A DNA stretch of 43,428 nt from a bacterium. GTDB lineage: Bacteria > Bacteroidota > Bacteroidia > CAILMK01 > JACPUW01. Shown piece by piece: positions 16,077 through 25,857 of this stretch. A program made the translations under genes and the position numbers. Position 1 is the stretch's first letter; each line of letters starts with the position of its first letter. The notes beneath the pieces were generated by a model. That model ran no database searches. It saw only the letters and a list, made by a program, of their open reading frames with translations, and had not been told where the DNA came from. The DNA is taken from NCBI GenBank assembly GCA_016124515.1, contig WGNN01000046.1, positions 1 through 43,428 of the forward strand. The letters are read 5' to 3'.

Positions 16077-18374
16077 TCAACGTATCAATAAACTTCCAAC
16101 GCGGTACTTGTTGCCATTATACAATTGAATGATATAAAAACCACGCGGCAGATTTTTGGTTTCAATTGCCGGCTTGTTTTGGGTATTCAGGTGCAAAACT
16201 TCAAGGCCTTGCAAATTTGTTATCACTACTTCCTGCACATTTAGCAACTGCAACTCGCCACTGCAAGGATTGGGAAAATACTGCATATCATCAGCTTCTG
16301 TGGCTGAGGCTACAGACAATATAGCCTGTCCCTTGGGGGTAATGGTGTACAAACTGTTCGTTTGTAGGTCGTCAAAATTTACGGTGTTTCCATCGGGCCA
16401 TTTTACCGAAACTCTCTTAATGGCGGCTCCTTTTCCCAGTCCAAAATGCAAACGAGCGGGCTGCTGCATTTTTTGCCCGTGACCACAGCTTAGTTGTTGG
16501 GTGAAAGTATCGCTTTTTGTTTCCACCACTACTTGCGCACCTACAGCGCTGCTTGCCGATTTAAGATCAAACGCTACCCAACGGTGGTCGTAGCAGTCAA
16601 CATTGTTTTTATATAGCCTGAACCTGCCATTGTTGCCCAGGCATAAATCAAGGCGGCCATCGTTGTCAAAATCCACCCAGTTTACGTCCTCGCCGGTCAC
16701 TATATTTTCAAGGCCATATTGGTAGGTGCGGCTGCTGAACTTATGGTTGCGGTCTTGTTTATAGAGTTCAATATATCGGCAGCCATAGTAAGTGGTAAGC
16801 GCCAAATCGGCCAATCCATCATTGTCCATATCGCCAAAAGCGCCACCCGCCTGCGTTTCTTCGTACATAATTCCTGTTTTGCCATACAGGTTGGTAAAGT
16901 TGTAGTTGGGCGGGCCCTCGTTGCGGTAAATGCCGGTTCCTTCATGTCCAAACGATTTTACTCCCCAAGGGTGGGCAAAATTGCTGAGCAAAAGGTCCAG
17001 ATCGCCATCATTATCATAGTCGTACCAATCTACACCTGTGCCGTGGTTTGAACCACTCGCTGAAATATCAATTCCTTTTTGTGCACTTATGTCGGTAAAA
17101 GTGCCATTGCCATTGTTGGCATAAAACTCGTCGGTTTCAAGAAAATAGTTGGTCACAAACAAGTCAAGGTCGCCATCATTATCAAAGTCAACAAATTGGC
17201 TGCCCCGGCTGCGGCGGGCTCGGTTGCCGTTTGATAAAAACGTACTGCTGTTGTTGGGGTCGCAGGCTGTATTGTTTGGGTAGTTGGTGTTGCCATCGTA
17301 TTGCGGATAAATATTGCGCGTAGCATCAACAAAACCCAGGTTTTGGTCATTGAGAAACAAATAATTGGTTTGCGGTATCGGATAGGTGCTCCAAAGCTGC
17401 CCCACAAACAAATCGGCGTAGCCATCGCCATTTACATCGCCAATGCTAAATGAGGACATGCTGCTGAATGTAGGAAGGTCAAGAGGGAAAACCGAAAAAG
17501 TACCATCTCCCCTATTCATAAAGGCAACATTGTCGCTTGCAAAAAGTAGGATATCAAGCCAGCCATCATTGTTTAAATCAACAAAGGCATTGCCATAGGC
17601 GCCACCTTTAAGGCCCACATCCTCGCTGGTTTCGGTAAAGTTTTTGGCGGTTCCGTTGTTTTTAAACAAACGACCCGCTACCAGCAAGTCAAGGTATCCG
17701 TCGCCATTGTAGTCGCCCCATGCCACGGTTTTCATAGGCATATCCAATGGCAAACCCTTGGCCTCGGTTACGTCAATAAAATAATTGCGGCTGTTGTGTT
17801 CAGGAATATCAAAAATGGCTTGCACCACCAGCGGATAATCGAGCAACTGCCAGTGGTGGTTGTAGTAGGATACCGGGCCCGGCATGGCTACAACCGTAGG
17901 AGCAAAAGTGCCACCATCGGGCGATGCGCAATGTGGTTTTTGCCTGACACCACAACGCATAGGGCGCAATTCGCTTTCAGATAAGTCCAGAACCACAAAA
18001 AACTGGTTGTTATCCAGCCACACATCTTGGGGTAAGTCTATGGTTATGAAATCCGGTTCAGCACCTTTTTTTTCAAATGACACAGCTTCAATCAGGTCTT
18101 TTTCAAGTTCGGCATAAGGCGAGCCACCTTCGTGACCAAACAAGCGGAGTTTGCCGCTTCCTTCACCATCAAGCATTACCCGCACCGATTTGAGATGACC
18201 CGGTGCCTGCAAATCAAAACGTGCCATGTACCACAAAGCGCCTTTAATGGCAAAAGGCACCTGAGTGGTACCTTTTTCATAAGACTGCAAAGTATCAGTT
18301 TGGGCAAAAAGCCGGGCTGTGGCGCACAAGCCAACTACAAGTAAGAGTACATATTTCCTTAGGGCGCTATTCAT
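16077..18374 (-). CDS. T9SS-exported FG-GAP/VCBS repeat protein with ASPIC/UnbV domain
   Basis: 765-residue secreted protein. A signal peptide (about 1-25, ending L-F-A-Q) precedes a beta domain (about 30-190). Seven FG-GAP/VCBS-type repeats then follow, each with a calcium-binding D-x-D/N-x-D-G loop at 221-226, 266-271, 313-318, 396-401, 452-457, 515-520 and 568-573, enough for a seven-bladed propeller. An ASPIC/UnbV-like segment lies at about 608-680. The C-terminus (about 697-765) begins [10 protein letters not shown] and has the type A T9SS sorting pattern ([13 protein letters not shown]...), so it should cross the outer membrane by type IX secretion and be anchored or released. Ligand and role are unknown. 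Its ATG overlaps the end of recA by 8 nt, and the ECF sigma gene follows 2 nt after its stop. Confidence 0.9.
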   Translation of the reverse strand: MNSALRKYVLLLVVGLCATARLFAQTDTLQSYEKGTTQVPFAIKGALWYMARFDLQAPGHLKSVRVMLDGEGSGKLRLFGHEGGSPYAELEKDLIEAVSFEKKGAEPDFITIDLPQDVWLDNNQFFVVLDLSESELRPMRCGVRQKPHCASPDGGTFAPTVVAMPGPVSYYNHHWQLLDYPLVVQAIFDIPEHNSRNYFIDVTEAKGLPLDMPMKTVAWGDYNGDGYLDLLVAGRLFKNNGTAKNFTETSEDVGLKGGAYGNAFVDLNNDGWLDILLFASDNVAFMNRGDGTFSVFPLDLPTFSSMSSFSIGDVNGDGYADLFVGQLWSTYPIPQTNYLFLNDQNLGFVDATRNIYPQYDGNTNYPNNTACDPNNSSTFLSNGNRARRSRGSQFVDFDNDGDLDLFVTNYFLETDEFYANNGNGTFTDISAQKGIDISASGSNHGTGVDWYDYDNDGDLDLLLSNFAHPWGVKSFGHEGTGIYRNEGPPNYNFTNLYGKTGIMYEETQAGGAFGDMDNDGLADLALTTYYGCRYIELYKQDRNHKFSSRTYQYGLENIVTGEDVNWVDFDNDGRLDLCLGNNGRFRLYKNNVDCYDHRWVAFDLKSASSAVGAQVVVETKSDTFTQQLSCGHGQKMQQPARLHFGLGKGAAIKRVSVKWPDGNTVNFDDLQTNSLYTITPKGQAILSVASATEADDMQYFPNPCSGELQLLNVQEVVITNLQGLEVLHLNTQNKPAIETKNLPRGFYIIQLYNGNKYRVGSLLIR

Positions 18375-19377
18375 CAGCAGCTTTTGGGAAATAGGCAGCT
18401 TTTATTTTGCCCATTATTTCTTCGGCAAGCTCCGGATTGTCGTTCAGAATTTGTTTCACAGAGTCGCGTCCCTGCCCCAGCTTGGTATCGCCGTAGCTAA
18501 ACCACGAACCGCTTTTCTTCACTATTTCCAGTTCTACGCCAATATCTATTATTTCGCCAATGCGCGAAACACCTTCGCCGTAAATGATATCAAATTCCGC
18601 CTGACGGAAAGGTGGTGCCACTTTGTTTTTAGCCACTTTCACACGTACGCGGTTTCCTGTAATGTCGGTTCCGTCTTTCAGTGCGCCAATTCTTCGAATA
18701 TCCAACCTTACCGATGCGTAGAATTTAAGTGCATTACCACCGGTAGTGGTTTCGGGGTTGCCAAACATTACCCCGATTTTTTCGCGCAACTGGTTGATGA
18801 ATATAACGATACAATTTGTTTTGTTTACTGATCCGGTGAGTTTTCGCAAGGCTTGCGACATGAGTCGAGCTTGCAAACCCATTTTTGATTCACCCATTTC
18901 GCCTTCCAACTCAGCGCGTGGTATCAAGGCAGCCACCGAGTCTATTACCACCACATCGAGCGCTCCTGAGCGAATGAGGTGGTCGGCAATTTCAAGGGCT
19001 TGTTCTCCATCGTCGGGCTGCGAAATGAGCAGGTTCTCCACGTCAATACCCAATTTTTCGGCATATACTTTGTCAAAGGCGTGTTCCGCATCAATAAACG
19101 CCGCCATACCGCCACGTTTTTGCGCTTCGGCAATGGTATGCATGGCCAAGGTGGTTTTACCCGAAGATTCAGGTCCGTATATTTCTACTATACGTCCGCG
19201 AGGCAAGCCGCCGCAACCCAGGGCAATATCCAAACCCAGTGAGCCGGTTGAAATGGCATCAATTCCCTTTGCCCGTTCGTCGCTTAGCTTCATAACCACC
19301 CCTTTGCCAAACTGTTTTTCCAGTTTATCAATGGTTACCTGTAGCACCTTTTGCTTGTCGTTCGATTCTTTTGACAT
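18367..19377 (-). CDS. recA: Recombinase RecA
   Basis: DNA-dependent ATPase forming nucleoprotein filaments in homologous recombination and SOS induction. 336 residues, normal length, no intein. Walker A is GPESSGKT (68-75) and the Walker B strand is LDVVVIDS (about 140-147). [27 protein letters not shown] is the canonical L2 region, recognisable although long. [13 protein letters not shown] and the acidic C-terminal residues (AADE) are present. A TATATTTG box at 19400-19407 lies 22 nt before the ATG. The stop codon overlaps the start of the T9SS-exported gene by 8 nt, so recA probably heads a four-gene operon with that gene, an ECF sigma factor and its anti-sigma. Confidence 0.98.
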   Translation of the reverse strand: MSKESNDKQKVLQVTIDKLEKQFGKGVVMKLSDERAKGIDAISTGSLGLDIALGCGGLPRGRIVEIYGPESSGKTTLAMHTIAEAQKRGGMAAFIDAEHAFDKVYAEKLGIDVENLLISQPDDGEQALEIADHLIRSGALDVVVIDSVAALIPRAELEGEMGESKMGLQARLMSQALRKLTGSVNKTNCIVIFINQLREKIGVMFGNPETTTGGNALKFYASVRLDIRRIGALKDGTDITGNRVRVKVAKNKVAPPFRQAEFDIIYGEGVSRIGEIIDIGVELEIVKKSGSWFSYGDTKLGQGRDSVKQILNDNPELAEEIMGKIKAAYFPKAADE

Positions 19378-19399
19378 CTTTAGTTTTTTAGAGTGATTT

Positions 19400-19407
19400 C
19401 AAATATA
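19400..19407 (-). promoter_or_regulatory. Putative -7 element (TATATTTG) of recA
   Basis: An exact TAnnTTTG match on the minus strand, 22 nt before the recA ATG, giving a predicted leader of about 15-18 nt. I see no convincing LexA-type operator by eye in the 99 nt between recA and the next gene. Confidence 0.62.
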
Positions 19408-19476
19408 CGTTATTAGGTCAATGACCCATTGTTGCTGCAAACTGCGGTTGCTGCTGCGCAAAAAAGCTGCGCACTA

Positions 19477-20148
19477 CTAAAAAAGTTCGCCGCTTTTGTA
19501 GCAATCTGATTTGAGCAACGGGCATATTTTATAGCGTTCATCTTTGGTGTCTTCATATACTGCCAGCAATACTTCATACACTTTGCTCAAACCTATGCGC
19601 TTGGCCCACTCAAAAGGACCATAAGGATAGGCCGTGCCCAGCTTCATACTTGTGTCAATATCATCTTTTGTAGCAGTTCCTTCCTGCACAGTGTAGAAAG
19701 CTTCGTTTATAATCATACAAACCACGCGCGGGGTTACCATGCCTACCCTGTCTTTTACCAACTCGTATTGCCAATTCAGTTTTTCCATAAGTTTTTTAAA
19801 ATCAGGCAAATCTTCTTCATTCAAAAGAGTCATTTCCTTTACCTCGCGGTTGATAAAAGTGGGCAAACAATTCATGCCAAACACCTTTCCTTCTACCATT
19901 TCGGGGTCCACTAGTTGCTCAAGTGAGCTTTTCACACTACTCAATATGATATAGCCTTCAAAAGTTTCCAAGCCTACATTCAGCATCACATTGTCATCGG
20001 CGGTGGTATCTATTACCAGGTCAAATGGTTCAAAGTCATCTTCAAATAGATCGGCACCTGAGGGCGTACTTTTAACAAGGAACGATTTGGGTAGGCACGC
20101 TGCCATTTCCTCAACAATGCTTTCACTGCCAATAACTAAAACTTTCAT
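19477..20148 (-). CDS. 3-hydroxyacyl-CoA dehydrogenase-like protein with degenerate NAD site
   Basis: 223 residues. The C-terminal half (about 130-205) is clearly the 3HCDH C-terminal domain: KDRVGMVTPRVVCMIINEAF, then DIDTSMKLGTAYPYGPFEW, which matches 3-hydroxybutyryl-CoA dehydrogenases. The N-terminal part keeps a beta-strand start KVLVIGSE but not the G-x-G-x-x-G dinucleotide motif, and it is about 60-70 residues shorter than a normal enzyme (about 280-290). MNCLPTFINREVKEM corresponds to the usual HFFNP region, but the His is replaced by N-C. It may bind an acyl-CoA without oxidising it, or be an atypical dehydrogenase. It is divergent from the ClC transporter gene and has its own -7 box at 20210-20217. 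Confidence 0.8.
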   Translation of the reverse strand: MKVLVIGSESIVEEMAACLPKSFLVKSTPSGADLFEDDFEPFDLVIDTTADDNVMLNVGLETFEGYIILSSVKSSLEQLVDPEMVEGKVFGMNCLPTFINREVKEMTLLNEEDLPDFKKLMEKLNWQYELVKDRVGMVTPRVVCMIINEAFYTVQEGTATKDDIDTSMKLGTAYPYGPFEWAKRIGLSKVYEVLLAVYEDTKDERYKICPLLKSDCYKSGELF

Positions 20149-20199
20149 GCATATTTATTTTAGAGCGTTGCACACAGGCAAATTGGATATAAATGCCTA

Positions 20200-20207
20200 T
20201 AAATTTG
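20200..20207 (+). promoter_or_regulatory. Putative -7 element (TAAATTTG) of the ClC transporter gene
   Basis: Exact TAnnTTTG match on the plus strand, 29 nt before the ATG at 20237. It forms the left arm of an 18-bp palindrome whose right arm is the minus-strand -7 box. Confidence 0.6.
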
Positions 20208-20209
20208 CG

Positions 20210-20217
20210 CAAATTTA
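20210..20217 (-). promoter_or_regulatory. Putative -7 element (TAAATTTG) of the gene at 19477-20148
   Basis: Exact TAnnTTTG match on the minus strand, 61 nt before the ATG at 20148. The opposing plus-strand box is only 2 nt away, so the two polymerases could not occupy the site together. Confidence 0.58.
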
Positions 20218-20236
20218 AGGGAACACGAAGCACCTG

Positions 20237-22036
20237 ATGAATCTTTCAGCACTAATTACAAAGCTGTATAAATGGCGTTTAAAGCGCGTTTCTTCGCGCA
20301 ATTTCATCATATTACTCAGCGTATTGATAGGCTTGGTAGGCGGCCTTGCAGCGGCCCTGCTCAAAGCCATAGTGCACCAAATACAGCACTTGCTCGTACA
20401 CAATGCGGCGGTTGAAAGTGCCAATGTCATGTTTTTTATCTACCCGCTTATCGGTTTGCTGCTAACGGTAACCTACCGGGTTTTTCTCAACCGCAACAAA
20501 CTGGGGCGCGGTATTCCCAACTTGCTGTATATCATCAACAAAAAATCGAGTTTGGTGCCACGCGACGAGATGTACAGCCACATTGCCACTTCGAGCCTTA
20601 CGGTGGGCTTTGGTGGTTCTACCGGACTTGAAGCACCCATTGTGAGCACAGGCGCCGCCATTGGCTCCAATCTTGGGCGGTTTTTTCACGTGGGCTATAA
20701 AAAACGTACCCTGCTCATTGGTTGTGGCACAGCGGCAGCATTGGGCGGCATTTTTGGTGCACCCATTGCCGGCGTTATTTTCACCCTTGAAGTATTGCTG
20801 CTCGAGCTCACCATTCCTGCCTATATACCGCTTTTGATTTCTGCCGTTACAGGTACGCTCATTGCCAAAATCATTTACGGCGACGATATCATATTCCGAT
20901 TCCACCTTACCGAAGGTTTCAACTACAAGGAAACGCCGTACTATGTGCTGCTGGGTATTTTCACCGGCTTGGTTTCCTATTACTTTCACAAGAACATACA
21001 GTTCTCCAAAAAAATTATTAGCCGTATAAACCACCAATGGGGCAAGGCTGTGGTGGGCGGATTGGCTATTGGTTTGCTCATTTTTATTTTTCCGCCACTC
21101 TACGGCGAAGGCTACGAAACGGTGAACCAATTGCTGAGTCAGGAACAGGGACAGATACTGGAAAACAGCTTGTTTTTTAAGGAATATAGCAACCAATGGT
21201 TTATACTGGCCATGGTTTTTTGCCTTATGTTGGTTAAAGTTTTTGCCACGGGATTTACCATTGCAGCCGGGGGTAATGGTGGGGTGTTTGCCCCTTCAAT
21301 GCTTACCGGTGGCTTGGCGGGTTTTGGCTTGGCCAACCTGCTCAATAAACTTTCTTTTCTCTCTATCCACCTCAGCGAAAAGAACTTTGTGATGGTGGGT
21401 ATGGCGGGTTTGTTATCGGGTCTGATGCACGCGCCGCTTACTTCCATATTCCTTATTGCAGAGGTTACCGGTGGCTACGGGCTCATTATTCCACTTATGA
21501 TTGTCTCAGCCCTCTCCTATGCCACTATTCGCTATTTTGAAAAATACTCGCACTACCACTACGAAATGGCCAAAAAAGGTCAGTTGCACTTTCACGACAA
21601 AGACAAAACGGTGCTTAGTATTATGAAAGTGGACAAACTCATTGAAACGGAGTTTAAAAAAGTATCGGTAAAAGGCAAGTTGAAAGATGTGGTGGATGCC
21701 TTATCCAAGTCGTCGCGCAATATTTTTCCGGTGGTTGATGCCAAAGACAATTTTATGGGCGTGGTAACGCTGGATGACATCCGCGAGATAATGTTTGATA
21801 CCAAAAAGCAGGAAACCCTAATGGTAAACGACATTATGCACCGCCCAAGCCAATCGGTGGGACTCAACGATTCTATGGAAGAAGTGATGCAAAAATTTGA
21901 AGAAACAGGCTACTGGAACCTACCTGTACTGGAAGATGGCAAATACCTGGGTTTTTTGTCTAAGTCTAAGATTTTTAATCACTACCGTGGGCTATTGCGC
22001 AAAGAAACCAAGGAAGATTCAGAAATAATAGACTAG
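20237..22036 (+). CDS. ClC-family chloride channel/transporter with CBS pair
   Basis: Integral inner-membrane anion transporter, 599 residues. The ClC core (about 20-440) shows the anion-selectivity segment GGSTGLEAPIVSTGAAIG, where Glu132 aligns with the gating glutamate of H+/Cl- exchangers, so antiport is more likely than a passive channel. The second signature GGNGGVFAPSMLTGG is intact, and MHAPLTSIFLIAEVTGGY follows. The C-terminal cytosolic tail (about 455-590) contains two CBS domains, the first with NIFPVVDAKDNFMGVVTLDDI and the second with YWNLPVLEDGKYLGFLSKS, which may bind adenine nucleotides. The ATG at 20237 is preceded by a TAAATTTG box. It is divergent from the 3HCDH-like gene. 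Confidence 0.94.
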   Translation: MNLSALITKLYKWRLKRVSSRNFIILLSVLIGLVGGLAAALLKAIVHQIQHLLVHNAAVESANVMFFIYPLIGLLLTVTYRVFLNRNKLGRGIPNLLYIINKKSSLVPRDEMYSHIATSSLTVGFGGSTGLEAPIVSTGAAIGSNLGRFFHVGYKKRTLLIGCGTAAALGGIFGAPIAGVIFTLEVLLLELTIPAYIPLLISAVTGTLIAKIIYGDDIIFRFHLTEGFNYKETPYYVLLGIFTGLVSYYFHKNIQFSKKIISRINHQWGKAVVGGLAIGLLIFIFPPLYGEGYETVNQLLSQEQGQILENSLFFKEYSNQWFILAMVFCLMLVKVFATGFTIAAGGNGGVFAPSMLTGGLAGFGLANLLNKLSFLSIHLSEKNFVMVGMAGLLSGLMHAPLTSIFLIAEVTGGYGLIIPLMIVSALSYATIRYFEKYSHYHYEMAKKGQLHFHDKDKTVLSIMKVDKLIETEFKKVSVKGKLKDVVDALSKSSRNIFPVVDAKDNFMGVVTLDDIREIMFDTKKQETLMVNDIMHRPSQSVGLNDSMEEVMQKFEETGYWNLPVLEDGKYLGFLSKSKIFNHYRGLLRKETKEDSEIID

Positions 22037-22097
22037 GGCGGCAAAGGAACCAAAGCACGCTGAAAATGCTTAATAGATAAATTTTGCAACTGCACGC

Positions 22098-23498
22098 ATG
22101 ACAGAAAACGAACTTCTTTTTGAGCTGATAAGATCATTCAAAAACATACATGAAGGTGCCGACAAAGTGCTGGAACACCATAGTCCGCAGGCGCTCAGGC
22201 AGCTGGTAAATTTAACTCTGGGCCCCAAAAACAATTCTGATGAAATAGCAAGCCTCATAAACGACTACATAAAGTACAGTGTAAAAACGGGTCACAAGCA
22301 GTACGTGAACCAGCTTTTTGGTGGCTACAACGAAACCGGTGTGCTGGGCGATGTGCTGGCAACGCTCATGAATACTTCAATGTACACCTACGAAGTATCG
22401 CCCATGGCTACTTTAATAGAAAAGGAAGTAGTGGCCAAGATGAACAGCTACAGTGGTTTTGCAAATGGCGACGGCATTTTTACGGCAGGCGGAAGCAGCT
22501 CTAACAACCTGGCCATGTTGTGTGCGCGCCACCAAAAATACCCCGACATGAAAACCGGTGGCTTAAGTGGCAGAAAACCCCTGTCGGCTTTTGTGTCTGA
22601 CCAAGCCCATTATTCATTTCAAAAGGCAAGTTACGCCTTGGGTTTAGGCAGCAACTACCTCGTATCGGTGGCCAGCAACGAGCTGGGCCAAATGATTCCC
22701 GAGGCTTTGGAAGCCGCAATTGAACATAGCAAAGCCCGCGGCGAAGAACCTTTTTTTATAGCCGCTACCGCAGGCACTACAGAGTTGGGGGCCTTTGACC
22801 CAATAGAGCCGCTGGCACATATAGCCGAAAAACACCAATGTTGGCTGCATGTGGATGGTTCGTGGGGCGGATCGCTTATTCTGAGCCAAAAGCACCGCCA
22901 CTTGTTCAGCGGCATACAAAAGGCACAATCCTTTGCCTGGAATGCACATAAACTTATGAATGCACCGCTTACCGCCTCGGTATTGTTGGTAGCCAATCCT
23001 ACCATATTATATGAAGCGGTATCAGCCGATCGCGCGGATTATCTTTTTCACGACCATGAAGATGCTTCCTTTGATTTGGGTAAAAAATCATTGCAATGCG
23101 GCAGGCGAAATGATGCACTTAAAGTATGGTTGGCATGGAAAGCCATTGGCGATGAACAATACGAAAAGAACATAAACCACCTGATGGAGCTTGCCCAATA
23201 TTGTGCAGCTTTTGTTGAGGCACACAAGGACTTGGAGCTGTTGAGCCCCGTGCAAACGCTCAACATCAACTTCAGGTTTAAGGCTCCTGAAGGTATAGAC
23301 GCCAACGAACTGAATTTGGCCATACGCAACCAATTGCTACACGAGGGGCAGGCTATGGTAAACTACTGCCATTTGCAGGGCCGCTTGTCCATAAGGCTGG
23401 TTTTGGTAAACCACCAGATACAAAAGAGCGATTTAGAGCAATTTTTTACGAGTTTTGTGAGCACCGCCAAAAAATTGGTGGCCGAAGTAAAAATATAA
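22098..23498 (+). CDS. Group II PLP-dependent amino-acid decarboxylase (Glu/cysteine-sulfinate type)
   Basis: 466-residue cytoplasmic enzyme that removes the alpha-carboxylate of an amino acid. Fold type I PLP residues are present: cofactor-stacking His171 (SDQAHYS), Asp253 (HVDGSWGG) and Schiff-base Lys285 (WNAHKLMN). [17 protein letters not shown] and [12 protein letters not shown] resemble the substrate-lid region of glutamate decarboxylase GAD65 and cysteine-sulfinate decarboxylase, more than aromatic amino-acid decarboxylases. The substrate remains open: glutamate, aspartate or cysteine sulfinate/cysteate are candidates. It sits 11 nt before glyA on the same strand, so the two PLP enzymes are probably co-transcribed. 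A TAAATTTTG at about 22077-22085 is one base longer than the -7 consensus. Confidence 0.88.
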   Translation: MTENELLFELIRSFKNIHEGADKVLEHHSPQALRQLVNLTLGPKNNSDEIASLINDYIKYSVKTGHKQYVNQLFGGYNETGVLGDVLATLMNTSMYTYEVSPMATLIEKEVVAKMNSYSGFANGDGIFTAGGSSSNNLAMLCARHQKYPDMKTGGLSGRKPLSAFVSDQAHYSFQKASYALGLGSNYLVSVASNELGQMIPEALEAAIEHSKARGEEPFFIAATAGTTELGAFDPIEPLAHIAEKHQCWLHVDGSWGGSLILSQKHRHLFSGIQKAQSFAWNAHKLMNAPLTASVLLVANPTILYEAVSADRADYLFHDHEDASFDLGKKSLQCGRRNDALKVWLAWKAIGDEQYEKNINHLMELAQYCAAFVEAHKDLELLSPVQTLNINFRFKAPEGIDANELNLAIRNQLLHEGQAMVNYCHLQGRLSIRLVLVNHQIQKSDLEQFFTSFVSTAKKLVAEVKI

Positions 23499-23509
23499 AA
23501 ACAACCCAA

Positions 23510-24784
23510 ATGAAAGATAACGCTGTTTTCAGTCTGCTTGAAAAAGAACAACGCCGCCAACAAATGGGGCTGGAACTCATAGCCTCAGAAAATTTTGTGT
23601 CGCCAGATGTTTTAGAAGCGGTAGGCTCAATAGCCACCAACAAATACGCCGAAGGACTGCCGGGCAAGCGATACTACGGCGGTTGCGAGGTGGTTGATGA
23701 AATAGAAAACCTGGCCATAGAACGACTGAAAAAGCTTTTCAACGCCTCGTGGGCCAATGTGCAGCCGCACTCTGGCTCGCAAGCCAATGCCGCGGTTTAC
23801 CTTGCTGTACTCAATCCGGGCGATACCATTTTGGGATTTGACCTTTCGCATGGCGGGCATCTCACCCACGGTTCACCGGTCAATTTTTCGGGCCGCACCT
23901 ACAACGCCTCTTTTTATCAAGTAGCTGAAGCCACCGGCACCGTTGATTATGATTTGGTGCGCAAAAGAGCCCATGAACACAAGCCCAAACTCATTATTGC
24001 AGGAGCATCGGCCTACTCGCGCGACTGGGACTATGCTACCATGCGTGCCATAGCCGATGAAGTGGGCGCCCTTTTAATGGCTGATATTTCTCACCCATCA
24101 GGACTCATAGCTACCGGTTTGCTCAAGCATCCTTTTCCGCATTGCCACATTGTTACCAGCACCACACACAAAACCTTGCGCGGTCCGCGCGGCGGTGTCA
24201 TTATGATGGGCGAAGATTTAGACAACCCATACGGCATAACCACCCCCAAGGGAAACCTTAAAAAAATGTCGGCTATGCTCGATGGAGCTGTTTTTCCCGG
24301 CACACAAGGCGGTCCGCTTGAGCACGTTATTGCGGGCAAAGCGGTGGCTTTTGGCGAAGCCCTTACCCCCGACTATAAGAGCTATACCCAAACAGTAATA
24401 GACAATGCACAGGCACTTGCCAAAGCCTTTATAGACCTTGACTACCACATTATTTCAGGCGGTACTGACAACCACTTGATGCTTATTGACCTGAGAAACA
24501 AAAACATAACCGGCAAAGAAGCTGAGAACTCCCTCATAAAAGCCGACATTACCGTGAACAAGAATATGGTGCCGTTCGACGACAAATCGCCATTTGTAAC
24601 CTCAGGTTTCAGGGTGGGTTCTGCCGCCATTACCACACGTGGTTTGCGCCCCGGCGACATGAAAAAAGTGGTTGAATTGATTGATACCGCACTCATGAAC
24701 AAAGACAACGACAACAAATTGATGGAAGTGAAAGAAGCAGTGAACGATATGATGGGTCACTTGCCGCTCTTCCAGTTCAAATAG
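23510..24784 (+). CDS. glyA: Serine hydroxymethyltransferase
   Basis: Interconverts serine and glycine with transfer of a one-carbon unit to tetrahydrofolate, a PLP enzyme of central one-carbon metabolism. 424 residues, normal bacterial length. Hallmarks include [17 protein letters not shown] (about 21-37), [14 protein letters not shown] (53-66), [11 protein letters not shown] (about 87-97), DISHPSGL (192-199) and the active-site lysine K221 in [13 protein letters not shown]. The C-terminal domain with [13 protein letters not shown] is intact. It follows the group II decarboxylase gene by 11 nt. Nothing irregular is seen. Confidence 0.97.
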   Translation: MKDNAVFSLLEKEQRRQQMGLELIASENFVSPDVLEAVGSIATNKYAEGLPGKRYYGGCEVVDEIENLAIERLKKLFNASWANVQPHSGSQANAAVYLAVLNPGDTILGFDLSHGGHLTHGSPVNFSGRTYNASFYQVAEATGTVDYDLVRKRAHEHKPKLIIAGASAYSRDWDYATMRAIADEVGALLMADISHPSGLIATGLLKHPFPHCHIVTSTTHKTLRGPRGGVIMMGEDLDNPYGITTPKGNLKKMSAMLDGAVFPGTQGGPLEHVIAGKAVAFGEALTPDYKSYTQTVIDNAQALAKAFIDLDYHIISGGTDNHLMLIDLRNKNITGKEAENSLIKADITVNKNMVPFDDKSPFVTSGFRVGSAAITTRGLRPGDMKKVVELIDTALMNKDNDNKLMEVKEAVNDMMGHLPLFQFK

Positions 24785-24909
24785 GATTGTCGCCATAAAT
24801 TCAGGTATTTTACTCTTCCAAACTCCCTGTATTAAAAGAGTACGAAAGTTTGTAGGTATCTTTCGGCTTACTTTCCTGTTTTTTTTGAGAACACTTAAGA
24901 CTATATAAT

Positions 24910-25857
24910 ATGATACGGTACATTCTGCTGGCTGTGGCCACGGCGGGGCTTACGGCGCTGGCCAATGATGGAAAAAAGATTTTAATTGGTAAACACGACG
25001 ACTTGGTTAACACGCTGTGCTACAGCCTTGACGGGTCAATGTTTGCCAGCGGAAGCAACGACAATAAGATTACCATTTGGGACCTGAACAACCAAAAGCC
25101 CAAAAAATCGTTTGTGGCCCATTCGGTGGGTGTAAGCGATTTGGTTTTTACGCCCAACAGCAAGTACCTGATAAGTGCCGGACTCGACAACCTCATACGC
25201 GTGTGGGATACCGAAACCTGGAAAATGCACAAAGAACTGAATGGCCATAGCGCCGAACTGGCAGCACTTGCCGTTACGCGCAATGGCCAATACCTTTTTA
25301 GCGGCGGCGATGACAAAAAAATTGTGGTGTGGAACCTCGAAGATTTTAGCAAAGTGACCGAACTGGCCGGACACTTTGATCGCGTGCTGAGTTTGGCTAC
25401 CTCTGAAAACGGCAAATACCTGGTGAGCACCGGCGGCGACCGCATGACATTGAGCACCGGCAATTTGAAAGTTTGGAAAATAGATGATTGGTCGCTGACC
25501 TACAACCTTGAAGAAGAAACCTACGCCATACAAGATGCCGAGTTGAGCGCCGCAGGAACACTGGTGCTTTACGCGGGTAATTTTCCTGACGCTTACTTCT
25601 TGAAATGGACCGAAAACAAATTGGCCGCAAAAATGAAAGTGACAGATTTTGGCATCAACGCCTTGGCACTCGATGGCTTACAATGCTATTTGGGCAGCTC
25701 TTTCAAGGGCGATTTGATAAGCTGGAAAATTGGCGGGGAAAAAGTAGTTTACGAAAACCACAACCACGACATCAATGCAATTGCGCTATCGCCCGACAAG
25801 GAAAGTATAGTAACCGCCGGGGTAGATGGCAACTTGATAATGAGAAAGCTACACTAA
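24910..25857 (+). CDS. Exported WD40-repeat protein
   Basis: 315 residues: a short signal-like N-terminus (IRYILLAVATAGLTALA, cleavage near A18-N19), then a seven-bladed WD40 propeller covering nearly the whole chain. Good repeats end in ITIWDLN, IRVWDTE, IVVWNLE and LKVWKID, each preceded by the G-H/D pattern (GKHDDLVNTLCYSLDGSMFASGS in the first blade, GHSAELAALA and GHFDRVLSLA later). Such stand-alone propellers are protein-binding scaffolds, and no partner or enzymatic domain is attached. It has no obvious operon neighbour: the upstream gap to glyA is 125 nt, and its 3' end overlaps the convergent gene at 25854 by 4 nt. Confidence 0.88.
   Translation: MIRYILLAVATAGLTALANDGKKILIGKHDDLVNTLCYSLDGSMFASGSNDNKITIWDLNNQKPKKSFVAHSVGVSDLVFTPNSKYLISAGLDNLIRVWDTETWKMHKELNGHSAELAALAVTRNGQYLFSGGDDKKIVVWNLEDFSKVTELAGHFDRVLSLATSENGKYLVSTGGDRMTLSTGNLKVWKIDDWSLTYNLEEETYAIQDAELSAAGTLVLYAGNFPDAYFLKWTENKLAAKMKVTDFGINALALDGLQCYLGSSFKGDLISWKIGGEKVVYENHNHDINAIALSPDKESIVTAGVDGNLIMRKLH

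Larger units (their letters stand above)
20200..20217. repeat. Perfect 18-bp palindrome spanning two divergent -7 elements
   Basis: TAAATTTGCGCAAATTTA is identical to its reverse complement over all 18 bases. It may simply be two promoters back to back, or a repressor operator placed on both. Confidence 0.8.

Noticed and set aside
19441-19476. Repeated GCTGCGC motifs between recA and the 3HCDH-like gene, suggesting a terminator
   Set aside because: The two copies are direct, not inverted; only a 5-bp stem can form, so the hairpin is not convincing.
23510-24784. Possibility that the PLP decarboxylase and glyA form a taurine or sulfonate pathway with the ComA homologue
   Set aside because: The genes are about 7 kb apart on opposite strands and glyA is a universal housekeeping gene; no evidence links them.
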